Made by a program: the position numbers and the translations under genes. The notes beneath the pieces were generated by a model. It ran no database searches. It saw only the letters and a program-made list of their open reading frames with translations, and was not told where the DNA came from. Of a stretch of DNA of 64,000 nt, positions 17,552 through 26,683 are shown piece by piece. Numbering within the stretch: position 1 is the first letter of the stretch; each line of letters starts with the position of its first letter. Source of the stretch: Gammaproteobacteria bacterium (GTDB lineage: Bacteria; Pseudomonadota; Gammaproteobacteria; Pseudomonadales; Azotimanducaceae); NCBI GenBank assembly GCA_021773565.1, contig JAJFJZ010000005.1, positions 87,021 to 151,020 of the forward strand, read 5' to 3'.

Positions 17552-17989
17552 ATGTATTTTCGTTTTTGTGCGGGCCTGTTATTTGTTGTACTACTTTCCA
17601 CGAACTCTGCATCTGCAGAAGCACTGCTGAATGCGAATTCAGCCAGTGCAAAGCAACTGAAAGCCATTCCCGGCCTCAGTGCAACTGCTGTTACCGCCAT
17701 TACCAAAGGGGCGCCGTTTGCCACGATCGGCGACCTCAATGGATTATTAAGCGCTACCATGAGTACGGATGCGCTAAATACGCTGTACACCCGCCTGTTT
17801 GTACCCATCAGCCTGAATTCAGCGTCACGTGAAGATATGCTGCTGATACCCGGCTTAAGTAAACGCATGGCACACGAGTTTGAGGAGTACCGGCCCTATA
17901 CCAGCATGGAGCAGTTCCGGCGCGAGATCGGCAAATATGTAGATGCCGCCGAAGTAGCCCGGCTGGAGAACTACGTAACGCTGGATTGA
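17552..17989 (+). CDS. Secreted ComEA-like protein with two helix-hairpin-helix units
   Basis: The 145-residue product starts at ATG 17552, which gives a clean signal peptide (about 1-22, ending NSASAEA). Upstream in-frame starts would bury it. Two similar helix-hairpin-helix units follow: LLNANSASAKQLKAIPGLS and ISLNSASREDMLLIPGLS. HhH proteins of this kind bind DNA without sequence preference. Exported ones (ComEA) pull DNA into the periplasm during transformation, but many short paralogs have no known role. No other competence gene is nearby. Confidence 0.8.
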   Translation: MYFRFCAGLLFVVLLSTNSASAEALLNANSASAKQLKAIPGLSATAVTAITKGAPFATIGDLNGLLSATMSTDALNTLYTRLFVPISLNSASREDMLLIPGLSKRMAHEFEEYRPYTSMEQFRREIGKYVDAAEVARLENYVTLD

Positions 17990-18015
17990 GGTTATGACAC
18001 GGGTTATGCGCCGGG

Positions 18016-18501
18016 TTACTTTTTCGGGTACCAGTAAGCAAGGTACTCGGCGTACATGACGTAACCCGCCATATTTTCTACCTCAATTTCATGACGGGTT
18101 TTTATAAGTTTTTCCCCGGCACCTTTATCCGTTGCAGCTAACAGGCTTATATGGGATCTCAATCGTACCCCATCACCAATCACCACGGGTTGCAGGATTC
18201 TCACTTTATCAAGGCCATAGTTCAGCGAGTATGCCCCGTCCGCTGGTGTTGCGCCTGCATCTTCAAAAAAGTGGGACAAAAGCGACACCATGTGAAAACC
18301 ATGGATAAGCGTACCGCCATAAGGGCTGTCTTTTGCCGACTCGGGATCACAGTGACCCGGCTTTCGCCATCTGGATACTTCGCTAAAGATATTTACCTGA
18401 AATTGATCAATCTCTACCCAGTCACTAACACCCAACAGTTTTCCAACGTGAGCATTGGCGTTGGCTAGCAAAAAAGGTGTGGCGTCAGGCAAAACACACA
18501 T
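18016..18501 (-). CDS. MaoC-like (R)-specific enoyl-CoA hydratase family protein
   Basis: This 161-residue hot-dog-fold protein has the MaoC/NodN pattern. It starts SDWVEIDQFQVNIFSEVSRW, and the loop GGTLIHGFHMVSLLSHF carries the His/Gly hydratase motif. Members hydrate trans-2-enoyl-CoA to (R)-3-hydroxyacyl-CoA. The usual catalytic Asp region is altered (GHCDPESAKDSPYGG), so activity is likely but not certain. It starts with ATG 18501 inside the end of the GST gene (17-base overlap), which implies translational coupling. Confidence 0.8.
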   Translation of the reverse strand: MCVLPDATPFLLANANAHVGKLLGVSDWVEIDQFQVNIFSEVSRWRKPGHCDPESAKDSPYGGTLIHGFHMVSLLSHFFEDAGATPADGAYSLNYGLDKVRILQPVVIGDGVRLRSHISLLAATDKGAGEKLIKTRHEIEVENMAGYVMYAEYLAYWYPKK

Positions 18502-19456
18502 CCAGATTTTGTGCCCTTAACCAGCTGTTAATCACATCCTGTTGCTCTGATTCCCCATTGATTCTATCGCGTATCATCTGCCGTGCCGTCTCGGGATACG
18601 CGCGGCTCAGGTAACTGACGTCCTCAGCATAGATTTCGGTATGAAACGCCTTGGCCTTTGCATTAAGGGCATCGGCGTTTCCCAGCACGAAGGGTGCATA
18701 GGTATTGCACATTTCACCAAGCACAAAATTCACGAAGGGGGTTGATTCGGGGAATGCTGCCCACTCTCCCTGCCCATCCCATTGATCTGCGGTTTTTTCA
18801 GCCCACTGAATAACACTATCGTACTGTGCGATTGCGCGTTTGGGATCCGGGTCCATATTGGTGTGTGCCCGCAGGCCACCCAGTACTATGCAATCCACCG
18901 CGCTGGGTCGGCTGCCCAGCAGATATGGCGTGCTCTGTAACTGCGTTTCCACCGCCTGCATAATTCTCTGGTACTCGGCTTCGGCCTGTTCCTGTTGATG
19001 TTTACTTTCGGTGCCCGTAGCGCGACAGGCACGTGGACCCCAGTTTCTAATGTGTGCAGCAGCATCAACGTTGCCCCCACTCATGCCCTGGGAAGCAAAA
19101 ACAGCACTCTCCTCATAGTGCCAGCGATAGTGCACCATGGTTCGGGCGACCCATTCATCAAAATAGTCTTCAACAATTTGTGTCAGCACGCCCAATGCGC
19201 CTTTGGGAAACATCTCTCGCCCTGGAAAACGCCCGTCCAGCATCTGTAATATTGGCGTGGTATCCCCCAGCATCCAGTTCTCAGGCGTTAATAAAACCGG
19301 TACCTGGTGCGTGCCAGAGCGGCTTTCAATGTCCCGGGCAATATCCGGTGTTTTTCTCTGCAAGGTGTAATCAGCGCCATAAAACCGCAGTGCGGCGTCC
19401 AGCTTCATAGTGAAAAGTGAAAATTCACTTCCGTATAATGTGTAGTGCTGCGTCAT
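18485..19456 (-). CDS. Glutathione S-transferase family protein
   Basis: This 323-residue protein is longer than typical GSTs (about 210). The N-terminal thioredoxin-like part has LYGSEFSLFTMKLDAAL, where Ser/Thr could activate the thiol, then VPVLLTPENWMLGDTTPIL with the cis-Pro. The C-terminal helical domain contains SAVDCIVLGGL. The length and motifs resemble a GST branch often found beside MaoC or acyl-CoA genes in marine gammaproteobacteria; this is from general knowledge, not a search. It probably forms an operon with the MaoC-like gene. The promoter region has a pair of identical palindromes at 19480-19506. Confidence 0.85.
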   Translation of the reverse strand: MTQHYTLYGSEFSLFTMKLDAALRFYGADYTLQRKTPDIARDIESRSGTHQVPVLLTPENWMLGDTTPILQMLDGRFPGREMFPKGALGVLTQIVEDYFDEWVARTMVHYRWHYEESAVFASQGMSGGNVDAAAHIRNWGPRACRATGTESKHQQEQAEAEYQRIMQAVETQLQSTPYLLGSRPSAVDCIVLGGLRAHTNMDPDPKRAIAQYDSVIQWAEKTADQWDGQGEWAAFPESTPFVNFVLGEMCNTYAPFVLGNADALNAKAKAFHTEIYAEDVSYLSRAYPETARQMIRDRINGESEQQDVINSWLRAQNLDVCFA

Positions 19457-19479
19457 TAACCGCCTCCAGTTTGGGATTC

Positions 19480-19506
19480 AGTATACTCAAAAAATTTCAG
19501 TATACT
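19480..19506. promoter_or_regulatory. Tandem palindromes AGTATACT between GST and pqiA (candidate operators / -10 boxes)
   Basis: AGTATACT occurs at 19480-19487 and again at 19499-19506, 19 bases apart centre to centre, each within a TTCAGTATACT or TTTCAGTATACT context. The motif is self-complementary and contains TATACT, a good -10 hexamer on either strand. In the 56-base gap between the GST and pqiA starts, it may be an operator pair, overlapping divergent promoters, or both. Confidence 0.5.
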
Positions 19507-19512
19507 GTTCCA

Positions 19513-20133
19513 ATGTTATCTTCCGCATCAGCCCGCATCGCCTGCCATGAATGCGATTTATTGCTTTCATTACCGGCCCTGCACCATGGCCAGAAAGCCA
19601 GCTGCCCGCGATGTAACTACACGCTTACTACCTATCATACCGACACGGAACATCGCCTGTTGGCTTTCTCTACTGCCGGGCTGGTGTTTCTTTTGTTTGC
19701 CAATCTCTTCCCGTTTATGGGTTTTAAGGCCAGCGGGCAGGAACGTGTTATTTCACTTTTGCAAAGTGTTACCACCCTTGCCGACGAGGGTTCAACCTTG
19801 CTCGCCATAGTGGTACTGGTGTCTATTATCACCATACCTGCACTGGTGCTTATCGGGGCAGCTTACATATCGGCTTCCTTGTTACGACCAAAACCACTGC
19901 CTGCTAGTAAACCGGTATTGCGCTGGCTGATTCATTTTTTACCCTGGAGCATGGCGGAGATTTTTCTGGTGGGCATTCTCATCAGTTACATCAAGATTGC
20001 AGCACTCGCCGACGTAACTTTCGGTTTGTCATTTTTCTCCTATATTTTGTTCAACCTGTTTTTGATTATCACTGTAGTGAATATCGACAAACGCCAGCTT
20101 TGGACTCTGCTGGGGGATAAAAGCACGCAATGA
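19513..20133 (+). CDS. pqiA: PqiA-type intermembrane transport protein, N-terminal-half gene
   Basis: The 206-residue product corresponds to one half of E. coli PqiA. It has a zinc-binding four-Cys motif (CHEC at 11-14, CPRC at 31-34) followed by four membrane helices. With PqiB and PqiC it forms a system thought to move lipids between inner and outer membranes. ATG 19513 puts the Cys motif at the usual distance; upstream in-frame ATGs overlap the divergent GST gene. The stop overlaps the next gene's start by four bases (ATGA). E. coli has both halves in one protein; here they are two genes. Confidence 0.9.
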   Translation: MLSSASARIACHECDLLLSLPALHHGQKASCPRCNYTLTTYHTDTEHRLLAFSTAGLVFLLFANLFPFMGFKASGQERVISLLQSVTTLADEGSTLLAIVVLVSIITIPALVLIGAAYISASLLRPKPLPASKPVLRWLIHFLPWSMAEIFLVGILISYIKIAALADVTFGLSFFSYILFNLFLIITVVNIDKRQLWTLLGDKSTQ

Positions 20134-20792
20134 GCAGACCTTCTCCAAACACACATATGCCGTTTATCACCGCAACAGCACAGGGTTTGTCTGCATGTCA
20201 TGTGTGCACTGCTGTTGGCCCTGCAGAAACCCATGAATGTGATACCTGTGGCGCACGCGTAAGTGACCGCATGAAGAATTCATTTCAACAGTCCGTAGCC
20301 TGGCTGATTACCTCAGTGGTGCTGTACATTCCGGCCAATTTTCTACCCATACTAAGCACGGTTAAGCTGGGGCAGGAAACCACCAATACCATTTTGGGTG
20401 GTGTGGTTACACTCTGGGGGCATGGTTCCTACCCCATCGCTATTGTTATATTTGTTGCCAGCGTGCTGGTGCCCCTGGCCAAAATCGTGGTGCTTGCATG
20501 GTTATGCCTGACGGTCTGGCGCGGCAGCACACAATCGCTGGAAGAAAAGGCCCTGTTGTTTCGCTTTACAGAATTTATTGGGCGCTGGTCAATGATCGAT
20601 GTGTTTGTCGTGGGTCTGCTGGTTGCACTCATTCGCCTGGGCGCAATAATGAGCATATATCCCGGTGCCGCAGCGCTTGCCTTTGCAGGTATGGTAGCTT
20701 CCACTATGCTTGCAGCTATTGCTTTTGACCCTAGATTAATCTGGCACTCACATAATATGCAAAACAACAGTACCTGGGAGTACGCAGAATGA
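20130..20792 (+). CDS. pqiA: PqiA-type intermembrane transport protein, C-terminal-half gene
   Basis: This 220-residue protein has a second four-Cys zinc motif (CHVC at 23-26, CDTC at 37-40) and about four membrane helices, including a PANFLPIL segment typical of PqiA/LetA halves. It is the partner of the preceding gene and together they make a full PqiA-like inner-membrane unit. It overlaps both neighbours by four bases (ATGA), so translation of the four pqi genes is tightly coupled. Confidence 0.9.
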   Translation: MSRPSPNTHMPFITATAQGLSACHVCTAVGPAETHECDTCGARVSDRMKNSFQQSVAWLITSVVLYIPANFLPILSTVKLGQETTNTILGGVVTLWGHGSYPIAIVIFVASVLVPLAKIVVLAWLCLTVWRGSTQSLEEKALLFRFTEFIGRWSMIDVFVVGLLVALIRLGAIMSIYPGAAALAFAGMVASTMLAAIAFDPRLIWHSHNMQNNSTWEYAE

Positions 20793-22453
20793 GCGAAGTT
20801 GACCACGACCATTCAGCCGTCGTGCACACCAGTTCAAAATTTTCTGCCATCTGGATAGTGCCCATCGTAGCAACGCTGATCGGTGCGTGGATGATCTATT
20901 TTACCTGGACCAATCAGGGCCCTCTGGTAGAGATCAGCTTTGAAACCGCAACCGGCATAGAAGCCGGTAAAACCAAACTGAAACTAAAGAACGTGGAACT
21001 GGGTATAGTGGAAGAAGTGCGGCTGTCAAAAAATTCTGCCGGTGTCACCATTACAGCGCGTATGGATCTCAGCGCTAAACCCCTGTTAAAGGAGGACACC
21101 CATTTTTGGGTGGTGCGGCCAAGAATTGGAGTGGGTGGAATCTCGGGCCTTAACACGCTGGTCTCCGGTGCCTATATAGAATTTGCCGCAGGTACGGAAG
21201 ATGCCAAAAGGGCCACAAAATTTGTTGGTCTGGAAGCACCACCCGTAACCCCTGTTGGTACGGCGGGTTTACATCTTACCCTGGACAGTAGCGGAAACAG
21301 GGCTTTGAATGTGGGCGACAAGATAACCTTCCACGGCCTGGTAGTAGGTAGCATTGAATACGTTCACTTTAACGTGAGCGAGCGAACCACCTACTACAAC
21401 GCTTTTATTGAGGCGCCGTTCCACACCCTGATTACCAGTAATACCCGCTTCTGGTTCAATAGCGCTCTGCGGCTGGAGTTTTCTGCCGATGGGGTAAGTC
21501 TTGAAGTAGGCAGTTTGCAAACCTTACTGGGCGGTGGCCTGTCATTTGACGTACCTGAAAACATGCCCAGAGGTGAACTGATAGAAAAACGTGCCTTCTT
21601 CCAGATATATGCAAACAAGGCCGCCATCCATGACAAACATTATCGGCAAGCGCTGCCTTTTATTATTCTGGTAAACGAGTCTGTGCGGGGGCTAAAACCC
21701 GGCGCAGCGGTGGAATACAAAGGCATAAGGATTGGTACGGTAACCCGCACAGACATCGACTATCCCGAGTTGGCAAACCTGCTGGATGAACAGGCACAAA
21801 TTCCCGTTATGATCGAGTTACAACCTGCTCGCATGGGGTATGCCGACACAGAAGCCGCAGCAAGTACTGCAGATGCACGGTTGCGCGAGATGATTGAACA
21901 GGGCCTTGCCGCAAACCTGGTTACGGGCAGCTACCTTACTGGCAGCAAATACATTAATTTGCGTCAATCAGAGCTCAGGCCTGCCAGCATTGAAACCTTT
22001 GATTTGTACACAGTGATACCCACTGTTGGGAGTCAGCTGGGTAATATTCTTGCCCAGGTAGAAACCACACTTGCCACGGTTAACGATATGCCACTGGACG
22101 AAGTGGCGATAAACGTTAACAGGCTTTTAATCGCGGGTACGGCTGCCCTGAAGGAGATCAAAAACTCTGCAGCAGAACTGGACACACTGTTAGCAGACCC
22201 GGAAAGCCATGCGCTGGTAGCTACATTAAACGCGTTTCTGGCGGGTTTTGAAAAACTGGCAGCCGACTTTTCAGATGGCGCGCCGGGTTATGAGGAGCTG
22301 GTGCGCACCCTGCGTGTACTCCAAACTTCGCTTGGCGAACTGGGCCCGGTGCTCGACCAGGTGCGACGCGATCCTAACAGCCTGATTTTTGGTGGCGATG
22401 TTATAGAAGATTTACAACCCAAAGCCGCGAATTCCCGGGGAGATAACAAATGA
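20789..22453 (+). CDS. pqiB: PqiB-type MCE protein
   Basis: The 554-residue product has one N-terminal transmembrane anchor (IWIVPIVATLIGAWMIYF), then three MCE domains at roughly 45-140, 160-260 and 285-400. A helical C-terminal region (about 400-554) follows, of the kind that forms a needle in E. coli PqiB. Three MCE domains match PqiB, not LetB (seven). PqiB hexamers form a tunnel across the periplasm for lipid transport. The gene overlaps pqiA and pqiC by four bases each. Confidence 0.93.
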   Translation: MSEVDHDHSAVVHTSSKFSAIWIVPIVATLIGAWMIYFTWTNQGPLVEISFETATGIEAGKTKLKLKNVELGIVEEVRLSKNSAGVTITARMDLSAKPLLKEDTHFWVVRPRIGVGGISGLNTLVSGAYIEFAAGTEDAKRATKFVGLEAPPVTPVGTAGLHLTLDSSGNRALNVGDKITFHGLVVGSIEYVHFNVSERTTYYNAFIEAPFHTLITSNTRFWFNSALRLEFSADGVSLEVGSLQTLLGGGLSFDVPENMPRGELIEKRAFFQIYANKAAIHDKHYRQALPFIILVNESVRGLKPGAAVEYKGIRIGTVTRTDIDYPELANLLDEQAQIPVMIELQPARMGYADTEAAASTADARLREMIEQGLAANLVTGSYLTGSKYINLRQSELRPASIETFDLYTVIPTVGSQLGNILAQVETTLATVNDMPLDEVAINVNRLLIAGTAALKEIKNSAAELDTLLADPESHALVATLNAFLAGFEKLAADFSDGAPGYEELVRTLRVLQTSLGELGPVLDQVRRDPNSLIFGGDVIEDLQPKAANSRGDNK

Positions 22454-23058
22454 GCATTTATAGAAATGTCGCTCTGGCGGGCCTGCTTGTGTGCCTTGGC
22501 GCCTGTGCGTCAAAAGGCATACAGGATATCTATTACAGCCTGGCACCGGGCGGACTTACCAGCGCTGCCACCCAATCCGACCACCAGCGTGAAACCCGGC
22601 TTATCCTTGCAAGCGTCACGCTGCCACAATTCCTGCAAAAGCAGAATCTGGTAATGCAAAAAGGCGCACACACCCTGGTACACGCGCGGCACCACTTTTG
22701 GGCAGAACCTCTGGAAGATGGCATTGCCAAGGTGCTCGTCCAGGACATTATGAAAAGCTCAAGCGCCTTGCAGGTGGAAGTCAACGCCGGTCGCTGGACT
22801 ACCGGTAGCAACTGTAGCCTTCGACTGGAGTTTGACAGTTTTCATGCTACCCAATCTGGCCGGGTTTTAAGTGCCGGGCGATTTTGGTTACAGGGTGCCG
22901 ATTCAACCAGCCCCTCCGTACAACAATTCAACTACAGCAACAACCTGCTCGCAGATGGCTATGCACAGGTAGTTACACAATTGCACTCAGCCCTGCAAAA
23001 TCTGTCATCCACCATCATCACCGCCATTGAAACCAGTGGCGTTTGCCGTGCAGATTAA
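22450..23058 (+). CDS. pqiC: PqiC-type outer-membrane lipoprotein
   Basis: This 202-residue lipoprotein has lipobox LGAC (Cys19) and the ABC-type transport auxiliary lipoprotein fold: YYSLAPG near the start, then LASVTLPQFLQKQNLVMQ and HFWAEPLEDGIAKVL. PqiC sits in the outer membrane and caps the PqiB tube. It is the last gene of the pqi operon. Confidence 0.92.
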   Translation: MSIYRNVALAGLLVCLGACASKGIQDIYYSLAPGGLTSAATQSDHQRETRLILASVTLPQFLQKQNLVMQKGAHTLVHARHHFWAEPLEDGIAKVLVQDIMKSSSALQVEVNAGRWTTGSNCSLRLEFDSFHATQSGRVLSAGRFWLQGADSTSPSVQQFNYSNNLLADGYAQVVTQLHSALQNLSSTIITAIETSGVCRAD

Positions 23059-23238
23059 ACGCGTCTATTCGCACTAATTTTAAGAGTGTAGCGCCAGTTC
23101 CCAGATGTTATATCCCGACAGTTATACCAGCATGATATTGGAGTATGAAAGTTCACTGGAACTTAGGCGAATTTGCTTATCTGCTTGCTAATTTCCCATT
23201 AAGGTGCACTCCCTTAATAGCTCACAAGGGTTACACCT

Positions 23239-24465
23239 TTGTCCGGATTATTCAGAAAAGCAGCGATTGAAGAACAGGGCCAACGCCTGAGCGGTTCAGT
23301 CTGCCTGACCCAACCTTTATCCATCAAGTTAAGCGTAGCCGCACTTTTACTGGTAGTAATTTCAATCACCGGCTTTTTGTCTAGTGCCCACTACACCCGA
23401 AAAGAAACCGTTAGCGGTTATTTGCACCCCAACAAGGGCATGCTCAGGATACAGGCTAATCGTAATGCCCGCGTTCAACATTTGCATGTAGGGCTCGCAA
23501 ACACTGTAGAAAAGGGTGAGGTGCTGGCAACGCTCGTTTCGGCTGAATCGCTCAATAGCAAAATCATCAAGGAACTTGCTACCCAGATTACACTTCTGGA
23601 ATCAGAAGCCGGGCAACACGAACGTTTGCTTGCCAATGAATTACAACATACCCGGCAAAACCTGAAGAACCTTGCATCTACCAGGGCCAACAAAAGTCGG
23701 CAACTATTGTTACAGGAAGAAAAACGCGTACTACTGGCGGCACAATACGATCAATACACAAAACTCCACGAACGTGGATTTATGTCCAGGTTAGAGCTGC
23801 AGCAAAAGCAGCACCAACTCCTCTCCCTCAAACAGGATATGGCAGCTCTGGAAAACCAGCTATTAGGCACCCAAAACGAACAGATAGCGCTTGAGTTCAG
23901 AAGGAACAATCTGCCAGAACAAATGCAGCTTAAGCGCCACCAACTGGAAAATCGACGCTCGGAGTTAAACCGGCTGCTAAACCAGGCACAAAGTGCCTCC
24001 CGGCATGAACTACTCGCCCCCATGGCTGGGCAGATAACAGCTGTGGAAGTTGTTGAGGGTGCGCGCGTAAATGTTCAACAAACCCTCTTCAGAATTTTAC
24101 CTGCAGATTCTGAATTGGTAGCAGAACTGTTGTTGCCCACGCGCTCGGCGGGATTTGTGGTTACCGGGCAAACAGCCCGCCTGCGCTTTGATGCATTTCC
24201 GCATCAACGCTTCGGGGCTTTACCGGGAGAAATTTTTAGCATTAATACGGCAGTGTTAAGCCCGCGGGATGCACGCTTACCCGTTGCGATACAGGAGCCG
24301 GTATATCGTTTGCAAGCGCGACTTAACACGCAAAACATGCAGGCTTACGGATCACGGTTTGCCCTTAAAAGCGGCATGTTGCTTCAAGCCGACATTGTGC
24401 TGGAAACAAGAACGCTTATCGACTGGATATTGGACCCAATTTACAGCCTGCGCGGGCGCCTGTAA
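23239..24465 (+). CDS. HlyD-family periplasmic adaptor of an ABC exporter (CvaA-like)
   Basis: The 408-residue membrane fusion protein has an N-terminal transmembrane helix (about 27-48), a lipoyl/barrel-sandwich half, a long coiled-coil hairpin (about 100-250) rich in Glu/Gln/Leu, the second lipoyl half (HELLAPMAGQITAVEVVEGARV) and a beta-barrel. It bridges an inner-membrane ABC exporter to a TolC-type channel. The start is TTG 23239, eight bases after AAGGG; there is no in-frame ATG nearby. It is followed two bases later by the C39 exporter, its obvious partner. The layout matches colicin V CvaA-CvaB. Confidence 0.88.
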   Translation: MSGLFRKAAIEEQGQRLSGSVCLTQPLSIKLSVAALLLVVISITGFLSSAHYTRKETVSGYLHPNKGMLRIQANRNARVQHLHVGLANTVEKGEVLATLVSAESLNSKIIKELATQITLLESEAGQHERLLANELQHTRQNLKNLASTRANKSRQLLLQEEKRVLLAAQYDQYTKLHERGFMSRLELQQKQHQLLSLKQDMAALENQLLGTQNEQIALEFRRNNLPEQMQLKRHQLENRRSELNRLLNQAQSASRHELLAPMAGQITAVEVVEGARVNVQQTLFRILPADSELVAELLLPTRSAGFVVTGQTARLRFDAFPHQRFGALPGEIFSINTAVLSPRDARLPVAIQEPVYRLQARLNTQNMQAYGSRFALKSGMLLQADIVLETRTLIDWILDPIYSLRGRL

Positions 24466-24467
24466 CT

Positions 24468-26657
24468 GTGCGTGGTAATTTTGCTCAAACCCAAAGCAGT
24501 GTTTCAGATACCGCAGAAGAACCAGCACCGCCGCGTGCGGAATCTTTACTGGTATTTACCAATCGGCGGCGCGTGCCCCTGATTTTGCAGGCCGAAATGA
24601 ACGAGTGTGGACTGGCCTGCCTGGCTATGATGGCATCCTACCATGGCCACACCCTGGACCCGCCGGCCATTCGGGCACGGTTTGCCTCCAGCCTGAAAGG
24701 CATGAATTTGCAGCAGTTGATTAATCTCGCTGCCCGGCTCGAGCTTGCCAGTCGCGCCCTGAGCTGTTCCCTGCAAGACGTTTCCAAGCTCAATTTGCCC
24801 TGTATTTTGCATTGGAACCTGAATCACTTTGTGGTGCTTACTGCATGCACAGGGGCTTCTTTTACGATCAACGATCCCGCCATCGGTAAACGTAAATTAA
24901 CTAAAGAGGCTTTCAGCAAACACTACACGGGTGTTGCACTGGAGCTTACGCCCACCCGAAAATTCGAACACAAGATCGATCGCAGGCGTTTGGCCCTGTC
25001 CCAACTCTGGAGCAGTATAACCGGACTAAATGGCGCCCTGGTTAAACTGTTGGCCCTGTCTGTTCTGGTACAGAGCTTTGCACTTGCCTCGCCCTACTAT
25101 ATGCAGTGGGTTGTAGATGAAGTACTGGTGCGCAACGACCACGCTTTGCTGATCGTACTGGCATCCGGCTTTGCCCTGCTCACGCTCATTGAGGTACTTA
25201 CCACATCCGTAAGAAGCTGGCTGATACTCAGGATCTCAAGCCTGCTACATATGCAGATGGGCGTAAACCTGTTGCGCCATCTGCTACACCTGCCCATGCA
25301 GTATTTTGAAGCACGCCATGTGGGCGACATCGTTTCCCGATTCGGCTCTCTGGGTGAAGTTCGGGAGCGAATCACCACCGGGCTGGTAGAAACTATTGTG
25401 GACGGCTGCATGTCGGTCGCCGTACTAATCATGATGCTGTTGTACAGCATCAAGCTAACTCTGGTGGTGATAGCCGTGCTTGTTATCTACTGCCTGATAC
25501 GTCTGGCCCTGTACCGCTCGTTACACGAAGCAACAGAGACCGCCCTTCGCAACCAGGCGAAAGAGCAAAGCAACTTTCTGGAAAACATTCGTGGAATGCA
25601 AGGCATCAAACTATTTTGCAAGGAGACGCAGCGCCAGTCGATCTGGCAAAACCGGTATGCAGATGTCATCAACGCAAGTATACGCCTGGGCAGGTTGAAT
25701 ATAGGTTTTATCGCGCTTAAAAAAACACTCTTTGGACTGGAAAATATCGCGGTTATCTACATTGCCGCCCTGCTCGTGAGCGAGTCACAATTAAGCGTGG
25801 GCATGCTGCTCGCGTTTATCGCCTACAAGGGCCAGCTTGGCGATCGTTTTGCCAACCTGCTGGAACAGATCATACTGTTTCGCATGATGCGCCTGCATCT
25901 GGAGCGCATTTCGGATATTGCCCTGCATCCACAGGAAGCAAATCTGCGACAAAAGCCTGGCGTACAAGCCAGTTGTCAGCAAGACAAGAAAGTTTGCGTG
26001 AATTCCGAGCTGCGTTTGGAAAACGTAAGTTTTAGCTATGCAGAAGATGAACCGAAACTGCTCGATAACATCAGTATCAGCATTGTTGGAGGTGCAAGTA
26101 TCGCCATTACAGGCAAGTCCGGATGTGGCAAAACCACACTCCTAAAGGTGATGCTGGGCTTGTTGGTACCCACCCAGGGTCGCGTATTGTTGGGCGGGCG
26201 CGACATTCGCCATATCGGTCTGCAAAACTATCGACGCAGGCTTGCCGCTGTAATGCAAAACGATACGCTGCTCACCGGCAGCATTGCAGACAACATTTGC
26301 TTTTTTGCCACCACGCCCAATTTCGACACCATGCAGCGGTGCGCGCAGTTGGCTGAAATTCATGAGGACATACAGCGCATGGCTATGGGCTACGACACCC
26401 TGATAGGTGACATGGGCAACAAACTTTCAGGGGGGCAAATACAACGATTATTACTGGCGCGCGCCCTGTACAAACAGCCCCGGATACTTTTTCTGGATGA
26501 AGCCACCAGCCACCTGGATAACTACAACGAAAAACTTATTAACTTGAATATCAATAACTTAGCTATAAGCAGGGTACTAATCGCCCACCGCGCTGATACC
26601 CTGAATTCGGCCGATCGGGTGTACCTGCTAAACGAGGGCAAATTAAACCCGGCATAA
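24468..26657 (+). CDS. C39-peptidase-containing ABC exporter (PCAT, CvaB-like)
   Basis: This 729-residue protein has three parts. The N-terminal C39 cysteine peptidase (about 25-160) has Gln41, Cys47 (EMNECGLACL), His120 (NLNHFVVL) and Asp136 (INDPAIG). A six-helix membrane domain spans about 180-460. The ATPase has Walker A GKSGCGKTT, signature LSGGQIQRLLLARAL and Walker B ILFLDEATSHLD. PCATs cut double-glycine leaders from small peptides and export them. All catalytic residues are intact. It starts with GTG 24468 two bases after the adaptor. I could not find a double-Gly leader peptide gene beside it, so the cargo is unknown. Confidence 0.93.
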   Translation: MRGNFAQTQSSVSDTAEEPAPPRAESLLVFTNRRRVPLILQAEMNECGLACLAMMASYHGHTLDPPAIRARFASSLKGMNLQQLINLAARLELASRALSCSLQDVSKLNLPCILHWNLNHFVVLTACTGASFTINDPAIGKRKLTKEAFSKHYTGVALELTPTRKFEHKIDRRRLALSQLWSSITGLNGALVKLLALSVLVQSFALASPYYMQWVVDEVLVRNDHALLIVLASGFALLTLIEVLTTSVRSWLILRISSLLHMQMGVNLLRHLLHLPMQYFEARHVGDIVSRFGSLGEVRERITTGLVETIVDGCMSVAVLIMMLLYSIKLTLVVIAVLVIYCLIRLALYRSLHEATETALRNQAKEQSNFLENIRGMQGIKLFCKETQRQSIWQNRYADVINASIRLGRLNIGFIALKKTLFGLENIAVIYIAALLVSESQLSVGMLLAFIAYKGQLGDRFANLLEQIILFRMMRLHLERISDIALHPQEANLRQKPGVQASCQQDKKVCVNSELRLENVSFSYAEDEPKLLDNISISIVGGASIAITGKSGCGKTTLLKVMLGLLVPTQGRVLLGGRDIRHIGLQNYRRRLAAVMQNDTLLTGSIADNICFFATTPNFDTMQRCAQLAEIHEDIQRMAMGYDTLIGDMGNKLSGGQIQRLLLARALYKQPRILFLDEATSHLDNYNEKLINLNINNLAISRVLIAHRADTLNSADRVYLLNEGKLNPA

Positions 26658-26683
26658 AACCATAGCCATACCTCAAATCGAAG

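Noticed and set aside
23105..23191. A 28-residue frame (starts MLYPDSY, ends LSAC) just before the exporter genes, considered as a bacteriocin or microcin precursor
   Set aside because: It has no double-glycine leader, no clear ribosome binding site and no family, and it lies in a leader region likely to hold the exporter promoter.
23144..23269. A 41-residue frame overlapping the HlyD gene start (starts MKVHWNLGEF)
   Set aside because: It overlaps the adaptor start out of frame, with no ribosome binding site or leader motif.
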